Below the pieces are notes generated by a model, which worked only from the letters and a program-made list of their open reading frames with translations, searched no databases and had not been told where the DNA came from. Positions 1-9,379 of a stretch of 64,000 bases of DNA are shown one piece after another (the stretch's first letter is position 1; each line of letters opens with the position of its first letter). The stretch comes from G963664115 sp965263045 (GTDB taxonomy: Bacteria; Acidobacteriota; Terriglobia; 20CM-2-55-15), in assembly GCA_965263045.1 (NCBI GenBank), contig CBDHGK010000041.1:6405550-6469549 (forward strand). The letters are read 5' to 3'. The position numbers and the translations under genes are program-made.

Positions 1-565
1 GCAGATTGCTCGCCAGCGATATCCGTGGGTTGGGCGGATAAGAAAAACAAGATCGGTTTGCAATGCAGGGCGTGGCAAGACGCATGGCGGGGATGTCGCA
101 GTTGGGGTGTTAGGTTAAGTTGCAGGAGGCAGGAAGGCAGAATCCAGACAGGCGGAGGGCGAAGGATGTCGCCCGACGCGCGGGAGCGCACGGGCCCAAG
201 CACACGAATCCCTTAGCGGCTTTCGAGCGGTGTTCAGAACCCGTCCGGTTGAGTGAGATGGATCGAGACGGCCGGGGCAACGGGTGGCGCACGCGACCCT
301 AGACCGAGGCAGTCCAGGATTTTCCGTGTTGCCCCGGGAGGATGAATTGCGGCGAGCATTCGCATGCGGCCTGAACGGCGGGGACATTCCACAACTTCCA
401 GCGCCCAGACGCGTTTCAACAATTCCGCCCAGGATTAGTTTCGGGGATGCGGAGCGGTGGGCGGCCCCATGGCCACGGGTGCGACCGGAGCGGCGGCTGC
501 TCCAGGGGCCGGCGATCTTGAGGTGACGACTGTTTCCGGAGCGCAGACCGTCGGTCCTCACCCGT

Positions 566-775
566 CTAGACCGCTTTTCCCAGCAACCTGATGGGCGGCT
601 CGCCTGCCGCTTCAGGCGACCCGGGTCCAACCCGGCCACGCACAACATTCTCAACACGCTACAGTTGATTGAAAAGCTCGCGCCTTGGGTGCCCACGCCC
701 CGCTTTCAACCCGTGCGCTATCATCGTGTACTTCGGCCGGCGGCGAAATAGCGAGCGTAAATCATTCAGGCGGTA
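566..775 (+). pseudogene. IS91/IS801-type transposase remnant (C-terminal part)
   Basis: One plus-strand frame reads D-R-F-S-Q-Q-P-D-G-R-L-A-C-R-F-R-R-P, then LIEKLAPWVPTPRF and PVRYHRVLRPAAK, then stop codons. This matches the C-terminal part of Y2-type IS91/IS801 transposases (LPDGRVAYRLKRP ... LEKLAALVPPPR ... RYHGVLAP). No start codon or N-terminal half is present and in-frame stops follow, so it is a dead fragment. The rest of positions 1-565 shows no gene I can support. Positions 28-75 resemble 19369-19415 near the second IS91 remnant, which suggests that related debris continues to the window edge. Confidence 0.7.
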
Positions 776-895
776 CGGCTTTCCCCCCACATCGAACGTG
801 TCCGGGCACAGGACGGCCCGCTATAACGGCGGCATAGTGGTGGATTACCGCCGGTTTTGACTCTGAGCGGTCCTCAGCCTGGACTACAAACGAAA

Positions 896-919
896 GCGGC
901 GGCTCCGAAGAACCGCCGC
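896..919 (-). terminator. Hairpin terminator for the PEP-CTERM gene
   Basis: GCGGCGGCTC and GAACCGCCGC form a 10-bp stem with one mismatch around a CGAA loop. Read on the minus strand, it lies about 45 nt after the stop of the PEP-CTERM gene and is followed by CTTTCGTTTGT. This fits a rho-independent terminator. Confidence 0.55.
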
Positions 920-964
920 CTTAAGATCACTCGATGTCAGAAAGTTTAAGCGTTTCAGCCCGTC

Positions 965-1568
965 CTAGCGCCGCCGCCTGCGCGCGGCAAAACCCAGACC
1001 GACCATTCCCAAACCTAAGAGGCTGATTAAGGCAGGTTCGGGCGTGGGATTGACAACAACTCCGCCGAGCGTGAAAATACCGTCCATGTTAGTGTTGAGA
1101 AGCGACCATTCCTGTGACGGATTTCCTATAGGCATCCACGTGAACTGGTAGTCTCCTGCACCCAAACCGGCGAATACGGCACCCTGCCAATGGTTTACAC
1201 CACCGAAACAAACTGGGTCGACAGAGAGGAGCGGAGCCGCCTGTAGGACTACAGGGCGCGAAAAAGTTGGTCGTACCGTCGATGAGGCCCGCGGGCTTAA
1301 ACCCGAACCCCGTCCCCGTTAGGAGCGTAAACGGAATGGTTGTGTTCGGATACAGGTTCCCGTTGACCCCCACGAGGTTCATGCTGCCTTCTAGATGATG
1401 ACCACCGTGCTCATAGGTACCGAGCCAGATATTCACGATGCCAGGTCCACCACCGTTCTCAAATCCGATGGACGTCGCATGTGCGTCGGCGTTGCTGGGA
1501 ATGAAGAACATCGCCATACCCAGTATCGCGACACCTGCAATTGCGATCCGTGCGTTTTTAGGTTTCAT
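965..1568 (-). pseudogene. PEP-CTERM anchored exported protein, frameshifted
   Basis: The reading frame starts at 1568 behind AGGAAAGG and encodes a signal peptide (MKPKNARIAIAGVAILGMAM...NADA) and a small extracellular domain. The C-terminal sorting signal PTPEPALISLLGLGMVGLGF plus an arginine tail lies in a different frame (to 965). The switch must occur near 1215-1240: one frame reads LCRPSLFRWCKP, the other SVDPVCFGGVNHWQG. PEP-CTERM proteins are cut and anchored by exosortase/archaeosortase-type XrtA systems and are often linked to exopolysaccharide. A sequencing error would restore the gene, and a real mutation would leave a secreted protein without its anchor. The PrsT-like TPR gene nearby supports a PEP-CTERM system in this organism. 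Confidence 0.75.
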
Positions 1569-2648
1569 TCGATCCTTTCCTCGGTTGCGAGATCTGATTT
1601 TGTCTTCGTTATTCATTGAACTCGTAGCTGAGAGGCATTCGTCCATACTCTGAGGTCACTCCTAATTCCTCCTCAACTTAAACCTACAACTAGCAATTCC
1701 GGTGCCAATGCCCATAATTCTCTGTATACTATTCATTTATATAGAAATAGAGGGCGTGTTCGGATCAAATACTACGATTTAATTTACCTCTAAATTGTAA
1801 ACAAATCCGACAGTGGCCTCCAGCGAGTGAGCCCTTGGAGCTCGCTCATTAAGTGTTAACTGTTGGCTGTTCAACGACTTCGGCTTGCCATTCATTGTAG
1901 AAACCGAAACCGTAAAAGACTCCGTCGTTAATACGCCCACGGCCCGCCGGTACGAGCGGTTTTCCGCTGACGACCAAATCGGAACACCCGAGCAGCAAGT
2001 GAGGACGTTTATGGCACCTGTATCATTAAGAAAATCACTATTGAAACAGCAGGGATAGAAGCTGTCTTTTGGAGTCTGGGGCCGCAGGCGGTTTCCATTC
2101 ACGGCCAAAGCGGGCCAGTCGGTCAGCGTTCTTAGAGAACTCTTAAGGCCCAGGATTGATGGCGACCCCACGGCCCCGATTAGTATTCCTACGCAACAAT
2201 TTCGAATCGCTGGGAGCTAACTCTCGTCCGAGGGAATCGAAGAACCGGTGGTGTGAGATCTTCGTCGATCACAATCCGATTATTTCCAGCCGAACGGTAC
2301 AGGCCATCCGTGATGAGATCCGAGGTGGGTGGTCCAGAATCACGCAAGCGGGACTCAAGTAAGAATCATTCTGGGAAGACGAAGCGAATCCTTTGTAGCT
2401 GAGTCCGAATCGATGGCCGGTACTACCCCTCGCCAACTCATCTAGACGCTGTTTCATCTCGACCCAGCGCTAACGCGTTGGGTGTCGTGAGAGTACACGA
2501 AACTGGGCTATCGTCCCCGCCGCACGAAACCTTAGATCGTCCGGGTCTCTCGGCGCAATCCGACCTTGTTCGCGCACTGGAAAATGCTGCGCCGAGCTTC
2601 CGCTCTGGGAGCCGTTTGAGTGGACACGCTCACTTCCGGATCTAGGAG
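1569..2648. other. Gap of about 1.1 kb without a recognisable gene
   Basis: Positions 1640-1780 are AT-rich and probably hold the promoter region of the PEP-CTERM gene. A 130-codon minus frame at 1779-2171 ends in GFVYNLEVN, which faintly resembles the last strand of an outer-membrane barrel, but it has no signal peptide or ribosome site and I cannot support it as a gene. I see nothing clear in 2172-2648. Confidence 0.4.
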
Positions 2649-2676
2649 AGGCCCGGAGGGGAAATCCTCCGGGCCT
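2649..2676 (-). terminator. Hairpin downstream of the TPR gene
   Basis: AGGCCCGGAGG and CCTCCGGGCCT form a perfect 11-bp stem with a 6-nt loop, 31 nt after the stop codon of the TPR gene on the minus strand. There is no clear T-run, so it is either a terminator of weak type or an mRNA-stabilising hairpin. Confidence 0.6.
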
Positions 2677-2707
2677 GCTCGACCCCCAACCTCCAATGTG
2701 CCGATTT

Positions 2708-4996
2708 TCACCGGATTTCTTCGAGAACGGCTTCGGCCAACTCCTTATCATCAAAATCGTCGGTACCGACCGCTCGTTCGAGAGCGATTCGGGCCTCGCT
2801 CAATTGACCCGTTTCCACGTAGGCGAGTCCCAGGTGATACTGGAAAATGCCATCTTCGGGCCGTTCGGACACCGCAAACTCGAGCTGGTCAATGGCCAGG
2901 CGGTAGTTGCCCAGTTTGTAGTAAATCCATCCCAGTGTGTCGGCATAGTTTGGATCGTCGGGTTCGGTACGTCGACTCACCCGCGCCCAATCCAGGGCCT
3001 CAGTGAGGTCCTCTCCTTCTTCCGCGAGGATGTAGGCGAGATTGTTCGCTGCGACCGCATGGACAGGATTGATAGCGAGCGCCTGAGTAAAATTCGCCTT
3101 GGCTTCGACGATGTTGCCCTGGTTTTGATAGACCAACCCCTTCATGCCATACGCCTCGACGTCGGACGAATTGATGCTTATGAGCTCGTCGAGCTGATCG
3201 AGAGCGTCGTCCAGCCGGCCCGTCTGTATATATTGTGCTGTCAGATAACTATGGCCCACTGTGCGATTGGGGTCATTCGCGATCCCTTCCTGAAAGCTTT
3301 GTTCTGCGGCCTCGAATTGGCCGTCCTGAAGGTAGGCCATGCCCATCTGTTCGTAGTGCACGGCCTCTTTTCTGTCATCGGGCACCGTACTGACGGTTTC
3401 TATCGCGAGATCGGTCAGCCCCTGGCGAATGTAGAACTGCGTCAGCTCCGTAAGGCGTTCCAGGGAGTCGGGCTGAAGTTCGAATACTCGTTGAAAGCTT
3501 CGTTCCGCATCGGCAATTCGTCCGCCCGACTCCCGGAGAAGGGCCATTTGCCGGTGAACAAGAGGATTGTCCGGTTGCTCGGTGACCAATGCGCTCAGCT
3601 CCTGCTCCGCTGCCACCGAGTTTCCTTCGCTCCGGTCCAGCGTAGCTTTCAGAATCCGCCCTTCGACCGAACCGGGCAACGTGTTCAGAATCGTGGTGAT
3701 CTCGGCGCGCGAATCTTCGGTTCTGCCGCTATTGAGCAGCGCGTCCGCCAATCCAAGCCTGGCGGGAATATATCCGGCGTTCAATGCCAATGCTTCGCGA
3801 TATTGAGACGCGGCCTCATCAAATTGCCCCCGGCTCTGAGCGATCTGCCCGAGAAAAAAATGAGGCTGTGGAAAAGGGCTGTTGAACGCTTGATCACCGG
3901 TGAACGTGGTTTCGGAAGCGGACAGGTCACCGGAGAAAAACTGAAGCTCGCCTAGCAGTATCTGACCCAGCGGATTCTCCGGTTCGGCCTCGAGAATCAT
4001 CTCGATTTCCTGTCGGGCTAACTCCGGTTCATTCTCGAGATACTGCACGGCCAGCCTTGCGGCGACGTCGACGTTTTCAGGAAACCGAACCTTCAGATCA
4101 ACAAGAAGTTCACGGGCGTCTAAGCCCCTGTCCTGGCTGGGGTAAAGATCGGTCAGCAACAGGGACGGACCGGGATCTTCGGGACCCTCCTGCTGAGCGT
4201 CCATCAGAACGCGTTCGACTTCTGCGAAGCGTCCCGATTGATAGTAGAACTGCACGAGTTGGAGGTAGACCTGTGGTTCCGTAGGGTATAGGGACAGTGC
4301 CTCCTCAAAGGTCGCTTCCGCCTCGTCCGGTCGCTCCCGCGCGCGATGGTAGTTGCCCAGAGACATCAGCACATTCTGGTTCTGCGGATCAAGTTCAAAG
4401 GCTTGAAGAAAAGCTTCCTCGGCTTCTGGATAGTTTGTCTGGAGCGCCTGGGCAACGCCCAGACTGACGTAAGCGGCGGCGTTCTGTGGATCCAGGCTGA
4501 CGGCCTGTTCGAATTGCTCGGCCGACGCACTGTAGTCCTGCAAACCGGCAGCCGCGTTTCCCGACAGGACTAATGCGTCGACGTTTTCTGGCTCCCTCTC
4601 GAGGATATCCTCGGCCAATCGGGTGGCCTCGCCATAGAGCTCGGGATTTTCTCGCCCCACGGCAAGATAGATACTGCCAAGCTCCAGGGCCGCTTCGACA
4701 TCATCGGGAAAGTATTCCAAAAGAGAATTGAGTAGCTGGGCGGCCGCGTTCGGGTTGCCCTGCCTCAAGTAGCTGAGCGCGAGATAGTAGTGTGCGTCGC
4801 GGTTTTCACGGTCCGTCTGAATCGTATTCAGTAACTGGACGATCGCCTCAGAATACTCTTCGTTCTCGAAGTACTCCATTCCGCTTCTAAGCAGCTCCTC
4901 CGGGGTCGCGGGCGATGTGCTCCAGATAGAGTAGGCCATGACAATTCCTACTGCCAGCACCGCAACCAGCAGTGCCGGCATAAGTATTCGCTTCAT
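2708..4996 (-). CDS. Large TPR-repeat protein, PrsT-like
   Basis: This 762-residue protein has an N-terminal membrane anchor or signal (MKRILMPALLVAVLAVGIVM) followed by about twenty tetratricopeptide repeats of 34 residues to the C-terminus, for example AAAYVSLGVAQALQTNYPEA and DAHYYLALSYLRQGNPNAA. TPR solenoids act as protein-binding scaffolds, here probably periplasmic or membrane-attached. Architecture and length resemble the PrsT-type TPR proteins found with PEP-CTERM/XrtA exopolysaccharide systems, and a PEP-CTERM gene lies 1.1 kb away. No other EPS or exosortase gene is in view, so the PrsT link is an inference; the TPR assignment is firm. The start is preceded by AAGGAGAAACTC. Confidence 0.85.
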   Translation of the reverse strand: MKRILMPALLVAVLAVGIVMAYSIWSTSPATPEELLRSGMEYFENEEYSEAIVQLLNTIQTDRENRDAHYYLALSYLRQGNPNAAAQLLNSLLEYFPDDVEAALELGSIYLAVGRENPELYGEATRLAEDILEREPENVDALVLSGNAAAGLQDYSASAEQFEQAVSLDPQNAAAYVSLGVAQALQTNYPEAEEAFLQAFELDPQNQNVLMSLGNYHRARERPDEAEATFEEALSLYPTEPQVYLQLVQFYYQSGRFAEVERVLMDAQQEGPEDPGPSLLLTDLYPSQDRGLDARELLVDLKVRFPENVDVAARLAVQYLENEPELARQEIEMILEAEPENPLGQILLGELQFFSGDLSASETTFTGDQAFNSPFPQPHFFLGQIAQSRGQFDEAASQYREALALNAGYIPARLGLADALLNSGRTEDSRAEITTILNTLPGSVEGRILKATLDRSEGNSVAAEQELSALVTEQPDNPLVHRQMALLRESGGRIADAERSFQRVFELQPDSLERLTELTQFYIRQGLTDLAIETVSTVPDDRKEAVHYEQMGMAYLQDGQFEAAEQSFQEGIANDPNRTVGHSYLTAQYIQTGRLDDALDQLDELISINSSDVEAYGMKGLVYQNQGNIVEAKANFTQALAINPVHAVAANNLAYILAEEGEDLTEALDWARVSRRTEPDDPNYADTLGWIYYKLGNYRLAIDQLEFAVSERPEDGIFQYHLGLAYVETGQLSEARIALERAVGTDDFDDKELAEAVLEEIR

Positions 4997-5238
4997 TAAG
5001 AGTTTCTCCTTGGGCCGCTGCCAGTTCGGAAACTACCCGAATGAACTTGAATTCCTACCACCCGCACCCTCGAACCTCCAAAGGTATTGTCGCAGTATGA
5101 GAGGACGCCCCTTTTCTGGGGTTTGTTGAGAGAAAACTCACAACAAACCTGATCAACGTGTGACCCTTCCTCGATTTGACGTACACCACTTCCCTAAGCA
5201 GTCATAAGGTTGGACTCAATGTCGACCGGTGTCGGCTC

Positions 5239-5937
5239 TTAGTTGGTGCCCCCGCCGAAGGTAAACGTTTGGTCCGGGTCGACCTCGGGTGCGTTGAAGT
5301 AAAGGCCACCGTGGCCCGCCCGGCTTCCGTCCGCTTCAAAGAGAGAGATCGACTGGTGAAAGATCGCGGGCGGCGGGCCGTTTTCCGGCGCCGTTTCTTC
5401 CAGTATGTAGAGCCAGTTGTGGTGCATGTAGATGTTAACGAAGATCCGGGCCTGGTCGGCGTTGTTGATCAGCTGCAACTGATGGACTTCGGGCCCTTGA
5501 CCCAGCCAGTTCCACATGTAGTCGGTTACCGTGACGTCGCGCTTCAGATACTGGGACGTCACGTAGATCATCGCGCCCCGAATATCGGTCTTCCAGTACC
5601 CGGCACCATTGTTGTCTGAACGTCTGGCGGCGGTCGTTCCCTCGCACCCCTCCAGACCCGGTGGGCAGATTTTCCCTTTTTCGGTGAGTATCTCCACTAT
5701 CGGGTTGTAATCCACCACGGTCGCCGAGTACTTGTTCGCACCCCGTTCTACGGTGTAGACACGCCCAGCCAGCATCGCCCCGTATTCGGATTCCCAGAGG
5801 ATCTCGGTGACTTCCGGCTCGTCGGGGAAATTAGCGGAGAAGCGGTCCTCCATGCTGGTGAACGTGCGCCACTCCTGGGCGAAGGACGTCCCCATCGACA
5901 GTGCACAGACGACGACAAACGACACGATCTGTCTCAT
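5239..5937 (-). CDS. Secreted protein of unknown function
   Basis: The 232-residue product starts with a clear Sec signal peptide (MRQIVSFVVVCALSMGTSFA, cut before QEW). The mature part has an EWRTFTSMEDRFSANFPDEP opening, like small periplasmic proteins that begin with 'F.p.dg.fsv.fP..P', and an internal Cys pair (KICPPGLEGC) that could form a disulfide. The C-terminus ends in a Gly-rich FTFGGGTN. No catalytic motif is visible. The start has GGGAG about 12 nt upstream. I do not recognise a named family with certainty. Confidence 0.75.
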   Translation of the reverse strand: MRQIVSFVVVCALSMGTSFAQEWRTFTSMEDRFSANFPDEPEVTEILWESEYGAMLAGRVYTVERGANKYSATVVDYNPIVEILTEKGKICPPGLEGCEGTTAARRSDNNGAGYWKTDIRGAMIYVTSQYLKRDVTVTDYMWNWLGQGPEVHQLQLINNADQARIFVNIYMHHNWLYILEETAPENGPPPAIFHQSISLFEADGSRAGHGGLYFNAPEVDPDQTFTFGGGTN

Positions 5938-6035
5938 GACGATTTTAACTCCCTGAAGCTATGCAGTTTCGCGTCCAGGCGCGAGCCCGGCTTGACGCAA
6001 TCAAGAACTGATCTTGTAGATTCAGCTACTTTCTT

Positions 6036-6410
6036 TCAGAGGTCCTGAGGCACCGGCCGATCCCCATCCCAGTCTACGACCGTTCCGTCCGGAGCCTTTA
6101 GGAACCCCAGTTGGCAGGCGCGGTTGCCGTCCCTCAACGGGAAGCATCGCACCTTGATCGTGTCACCCGGCTTGATATCTTGATCCCTCTGGGCGCCGCC
6201 CTCAAGCGCCCAAACCTGCTTCTGGCTGTCACGGCCGGTCACTTCGATATAGATCCAGGGATGCGGTTGGATTCTATGCAACTCCGTGATTACGCCCTCC
6301 ATATCGATGGGGTCTGCCGCGTAGTTTCCGTGCGCATGGTGCGACCATGCGGGCAGGGTCCCTGCCACCAGACCGATTACAGCCAGTCCGAGAACCGTTT
6401 CGAAACGCAT
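6036..6410 (-). CDS. DUF6152 family exported protein
   Basis: A 124-residue protein with signal peptide (MRFETVLGLAVIGLVAGTLPAWS) followed directly by the family hallmark HHAHGNY and then D-M-E-G-V-I-T-E-L and HPWIYIEV. DUF6152 proteins are small periplasmic beta-rich proteins of unknown function; the His-rich mature N-terminus suggests metal binding. I chose the ATG at 6410 because GGAGG sits 6 nt upstream; the TTG at 6416 lies closer to this site. Three further paralogs occur in the window (21593, 23840, 36903). One Cys pair (RCFPLRDGNRAC) is present only in this copy. Confidence 0.85.
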   Translation of the reverse strand: MRFETVLGLAVIGLVAGTLPAWSHHAHGNYAADPIDMEGVITELHRIQPHPWIYIEVTGRDSQKQVWALEGGAQRDQDIKPGDTIKVRCFPLRDGNRACQLGFLKAPDGTVVDWDGDRPVPQDL

Positions 6411-6650
6411 ATCCAACCTCCGGGGTGAAGTGGAAACTTTCTCGACCTTTTACGAAGTCAACGTGGCGTTATGATGCCATGATCAATCTTAGATTACTTA
6501 CATTCAGTTGTCGTTCTGCAGGAGTGTCACCAAGAAGCCCTCATAACTACGTGGGTCCGGCTCCAGCCGGATAGACATTCCCAACCAACAACCACCAGAT
6601 AAGGGGCGTCCTTTCATGCTGCGACAGTACCAGCCCGCCTGGTTCCGGTG

Positions 6651-7577
6651 TTATTCGACGACGGGTTGCGCGAGGGAATAGGTAGCAAGCGTCGAGCCAT
6701 CGCTGGGGCTCAGCTTCATCAAATCGTCGCTGCGTACGTTCGTGACCCAAATATTTCTTCCGTCAAACAGGAGTTCAGCGGGAGTGTTTCCTACCGGGTA
6801 GGTGTCCACCTGCGAGCCATCCAGACTCAGTTTCGTAACGTCGTTGCTGCCGTAGTTGGCCACCCAGATGTTCAAACGGTCGAAGGCGATGCCGAGTGGA
6901 AAAGAACCTACAGGGAATGTCCCGATTGTGGAACCGTCGTTCGCGTTCAACTTCGTAACATGGTGACTGCCGTAGTTGGTCACCCAGACACTTTCACCGT
7001 CAAAAGCAAGTTGGGATGGGCGGCCCTCGATGGCATAAGTGCCGACGATGGAGCCATCAGCGATTCTTAATTTAACAACAGTATTGCCGCCCGAGTTGGC
7101 CACCCAGATGAATTGTCCGTCAAACAACAATCCCTCCGGCTTCTCGCCCACGGGGTAAACGCCAACGATTGATCCGTCGACAGTGCGTAACTTCGTCACT
7201 GTGCCTGCTGATATATTGCTCAACCAGATGCTTTCGCCATCGAAGATGATTCCCTGGGGCGAGCGCATATCATATGTTTCAATGATGGATCCATCGCTGG
7301 CCCGGATTTTTGTCAACGAACCCGCGGCTTGAGCGACCCAGACGTTTGTGCCGTCATGGGCCAATCGCAGAGGGGATCCGCCCAGTTGGTAAGTGTCCAC
7401 TCGGGTCCCGTCACTGGCTCTCAGCTTTTCCAGGGTGCCGGTGCCGGTGTTTGCGACCCAGATGTTTTCTCCATCAAAGGCCATTCCCACGGGGTCGGGG
7501 CTCTGGGCCATCGCCGCGGTGATCTCCATCCATGGGAAAAACATGCCGAGGCATACTACGAGTAGTGTTCTTTGCAT
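6651..7577 (-). CDS. Exported beta-propeller repeat protein
   Basis: After a signal peptide (MQRTLLVVCLGMFF...AMA) the protein consists of about seven repeats of roughly 42 residues with the core G-[IL]-x-F-D-G-x-x-[IV]-W-[VL]-[AST]-N and T-K-L-R-x-x-D-G-S, the pattern of NHL/YVTN/Vgb-like propellers. The propeller fills the whole protein; no catalytic or heme motif is present, so it is probably a binding or scaffold module in the periplasm. I prefer the ATG at 7577 (GGGGA 6 nt upstream) over the ATG at 7589. It lies about 40 nt after the stop of the sugar dehydrogenase gene on the same strand, so the two may be co-transcribed. Confidence 0.8.
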   Translation of the reverse strand: MQRTLLVVCLGMFFPWMEITAAMAQSPDPVGMAFDGENIWVANTGTGTLEKLRASDGTRVDTYQLGGSPLRLAHDGTNVWVAQAAGSLTKIRASDGSIIETYDMRSPQGIIFDGESIWLSNISAGTVTKLRTVDGSIVGVYPVGEKPEGLLFDGQFIWVANSGGNTVVKLRIADGSIVGTYAIEGRPSQLAFDGESVWVTNYGSHHVTKLNANDGSTIGTFPVGSFPLGIAFDRLNIWVANYGSNDVTKLSLDGSQVDTYPVGNTPAELLFDGRNIWVTNVRSDDLMKLSPSDGSTLATYSLAQPVVE

Positions 7578-7616
7578 CTTGTTCCCCATTGCTTAAGCCT
7601 GTAGATCCTGAATGCG

Positions 7617-8825
7617 CTATTCGGCGGGTTCGATCCGCATCACCCGCCCCGGCGCTTCCGGATCGGCATAGGTCGTGAAGTAGATCAGTCCGTCCGGACC
7701 CTGTCGCAAATCGCGCACCCACTGCCCGATATCCGTGAACAGGGATTCCCGTATGCCGGGGCCGCGGTCGGTCATCTCGACGTGATTGACCTGCTGCGTC
7801 CGGAGGCCTCCCACGAAAAGGTCGCCCGTCCATTCCGGAAACCGGTTTCCCGTGTAGAACATCACGCCAGAAATATGGACGTCCGGGTCCCATACGATGT
7901 GCGGTGCCTTCAGCTGAACGCCCATCGGCGTGGGATTGGGGGCAGGATTAGTACTTGGACCGTAGCGTACGAACGGCCATCCGTAGTTTGCGCCGGCTAC
8001 GAGAGCGCTGACCTTGTCGCCGTGCTCGACGACCCACAACTGCCCGGATTGGGGATGAACAGCTATTCCATGGATATTGTTGTGCCCGTACGTGAATATT
8101 TCCGGACGCTGCCCCTCGCGGCCCTCAAACGGGTTGCCCGGCGCGGGTGTCCCGTCGTCCCGAAGGCGCAGGACCTTGCCGGAGTGATCGGCCATGATCT
8201 GGGCGCGGTCTCGCTCGCTTCTTCCCCCGGCGGCTGTCATGTAGAGCATGCCGTCTGTGCCGAAGGCGATGCGCGCGTTCTGCCGCGCATCCGTCATCGC
8301 CCACGCGTCGGCAACGAAAACCTCCGTTATGTCCGTCAACTGGTCACCATCAAAAGTCCCTCGCGCGAGGGCTAAGGTGGTGCCACGTTCGCCGGGCTTG
8401 TTGTATGTGAAATAAATCAGGCGGTTCTCCGCAAAATTGGGGTGCAGGGCGAGGTCCATCAAGCCTTTCGACGCCCCGTCATGGTGCACATCGGGTATCA
8501 CACCGACCGGCTCGGCGAGGAGAACGCCGCCCTGAACCATGCGTACCTGACCGGCCATCTCCGTGACGAGTAGGCTACCGTCCGGGAGAAAGGCCATGGA
8601 ATACGGATACGAAAGGCCTTCGGCAACCGTGACGACGCGAATCGAATGTTCAGCAGTCTCGAAATTCCGGGGTCCCGTATCAGGCGTCGCGGCCGGCGGG
8701 TTCACCGATGGGACCGCACCGACCGAATCGGAGTCTGCAGGGGCGCAAGCCGAGAGAAGAGTCAGTGTCATACTGGAAACGAACACTGCAGTCCAGAAGC
8801 GATTGGGTGAGAATGCGTTCCTCAC
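7617..8825 (-). CDS. PQQ-dependent sugar dehydrogenase-like lipoprotein
   Basis: The 402-residue protein has a lipobox (LLSAC) after its signal sequence and then the glucose/sorbosone dehydrogenase fold (GSDH, PF07995). Family motifs include GLSYPYSMAFLPDGSLLVTE, GLMDLALHPNF, GHNNIHGIAVHP, VEHGDKVSALVAGANYGWP, and a C-terminal GLIYFTTYADPEAPGRVMRI. Enzymes of this family oxidise aldose sugars with PQQ and pass electrons to the respiratory chain in the periplasm. Start is GTG at 8825, with AAGGAGG 7 nt upstream. Substrate is unknown. The gene is complete and typical in length. Confidence 0.85.
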   Translation of the reverse strand: MRNAFSPNRFWTAVFVSSMTLTLLSACAPADSDSVGAVPSVNPPAATPDTGPRNFETAEHSIRVVTVAEGLSYPYSMAFLPDGSLLVTEMAGQVRMVQGGVLLAEPVGVIPDVHHDGASKGLMDLALHPNFAENRLIYFTYNKPGERGTTLALARGTFDGDQLTDITEVFVADAWAMTDARQNARIAFGTDGMLYMTAAGGRSERDRAQIMADHSGKVLRLRDDGTPAPGNPFEGREGQRPEIFTYGHNNIHGIAVHPQSGQLWVVEHGDKVSALVAGANYGWPFVRYGPSTNPAPNPTPMGVQLKAPHIVWDPDVHISGVMFYTGNRFPEWTGDLFVGGLRTQQVNHVEMTDRGPGIRESLFTDIGQWVRDLRQGPDGLIYFTTYADPEAPGRVMRIEPAE

Positions 8826-9060
8826 AACGAACCTCCTTTGAAGACGGCAAACCTCGACGATGGAGAGACGATATCATGAAGGGATAACGAAGTCCTGCGG
8901 TCGAAATAAAAGCGAACCCGAAATTCCGGGCATCGATAGGGACTACTTGTGACCGGGCCGCCACCGATTCGCTCACCGGGATTGCCGTTAACCTCGCGCC
9001 GAACGTCGGGGGCCACTGACGTGGAGTGTCGACCCCGTGTTCGCATCGCCGATCGGGCTT

Positions 9061-9258
9061 GCCATTGTAGCGCGTGCCGATGTGGCCCTGGGCAGTCACT
9101 TCATGCAGGACAAGACGCCGGACAAGGTGAATGCCCTGAGGTTCCGGAGGCCCGGCGATCCTCATCCGTATGTGGAATCCGGGGGACCCTCTCGGCATCT
9201 GACGACCGTGGGCGAGTGTGCGGCGGCGCGATTAGCAGGAGAGACAGAATTCAACTGA
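9061..9258 (+). pseudogene. Metallo-beta-lactamase-fold hydrolase, C-terminal remnant
   Basis: The plus frame reads ARADVALGSHFMQDKTPDK, NALRFRRPGDPHPYV and ECAAARLAGE. This aligns with the C-terminal 65 residues of the neighbouring hydrolase (ARADVHLSSHTNYDQTLEK, KALRFRSPGDPHPFV, ECADATLEWLAE). No upstream catalytic part is found on this strand. It is a fragment of a further paralog in opposite orientation. The rest of the gap 8826-9379 shows nothing else. Confidence 0.75.
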
Positions 9259-9379
9259 CAGAACTTGGTTGCAGCGTCAACTGGAGATGCGCATAAAGTG
9301 CGCAATTACAGAATAGGCATTTCCCCGATTATTCGATTTATGGACGGCTAGCGCTCGCCCCCGGTTTGTTCACTCCATT

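Noticed and set aside
115..696. A 193-codon minus-strand frame at the window start
   Set aside because: Arg/Ser/Gly-rich composition typical of GC-rich noncoding shadow; its 3' part overlaps the IS91-type remnant of the plus strand.
2156..2362. Short plus frame with RTVQAIRDEIRGG resembling a reverse-transcriptase maturase region
   Set aside because: The similarity is limited to a few residues and nothing around it supports a group II intron.
2696..3955. A 419-codon plus-strand frame
   Set aside because: Shadow of the TPR gene on the opposite strand, whose repeat pattern is unmistakable.
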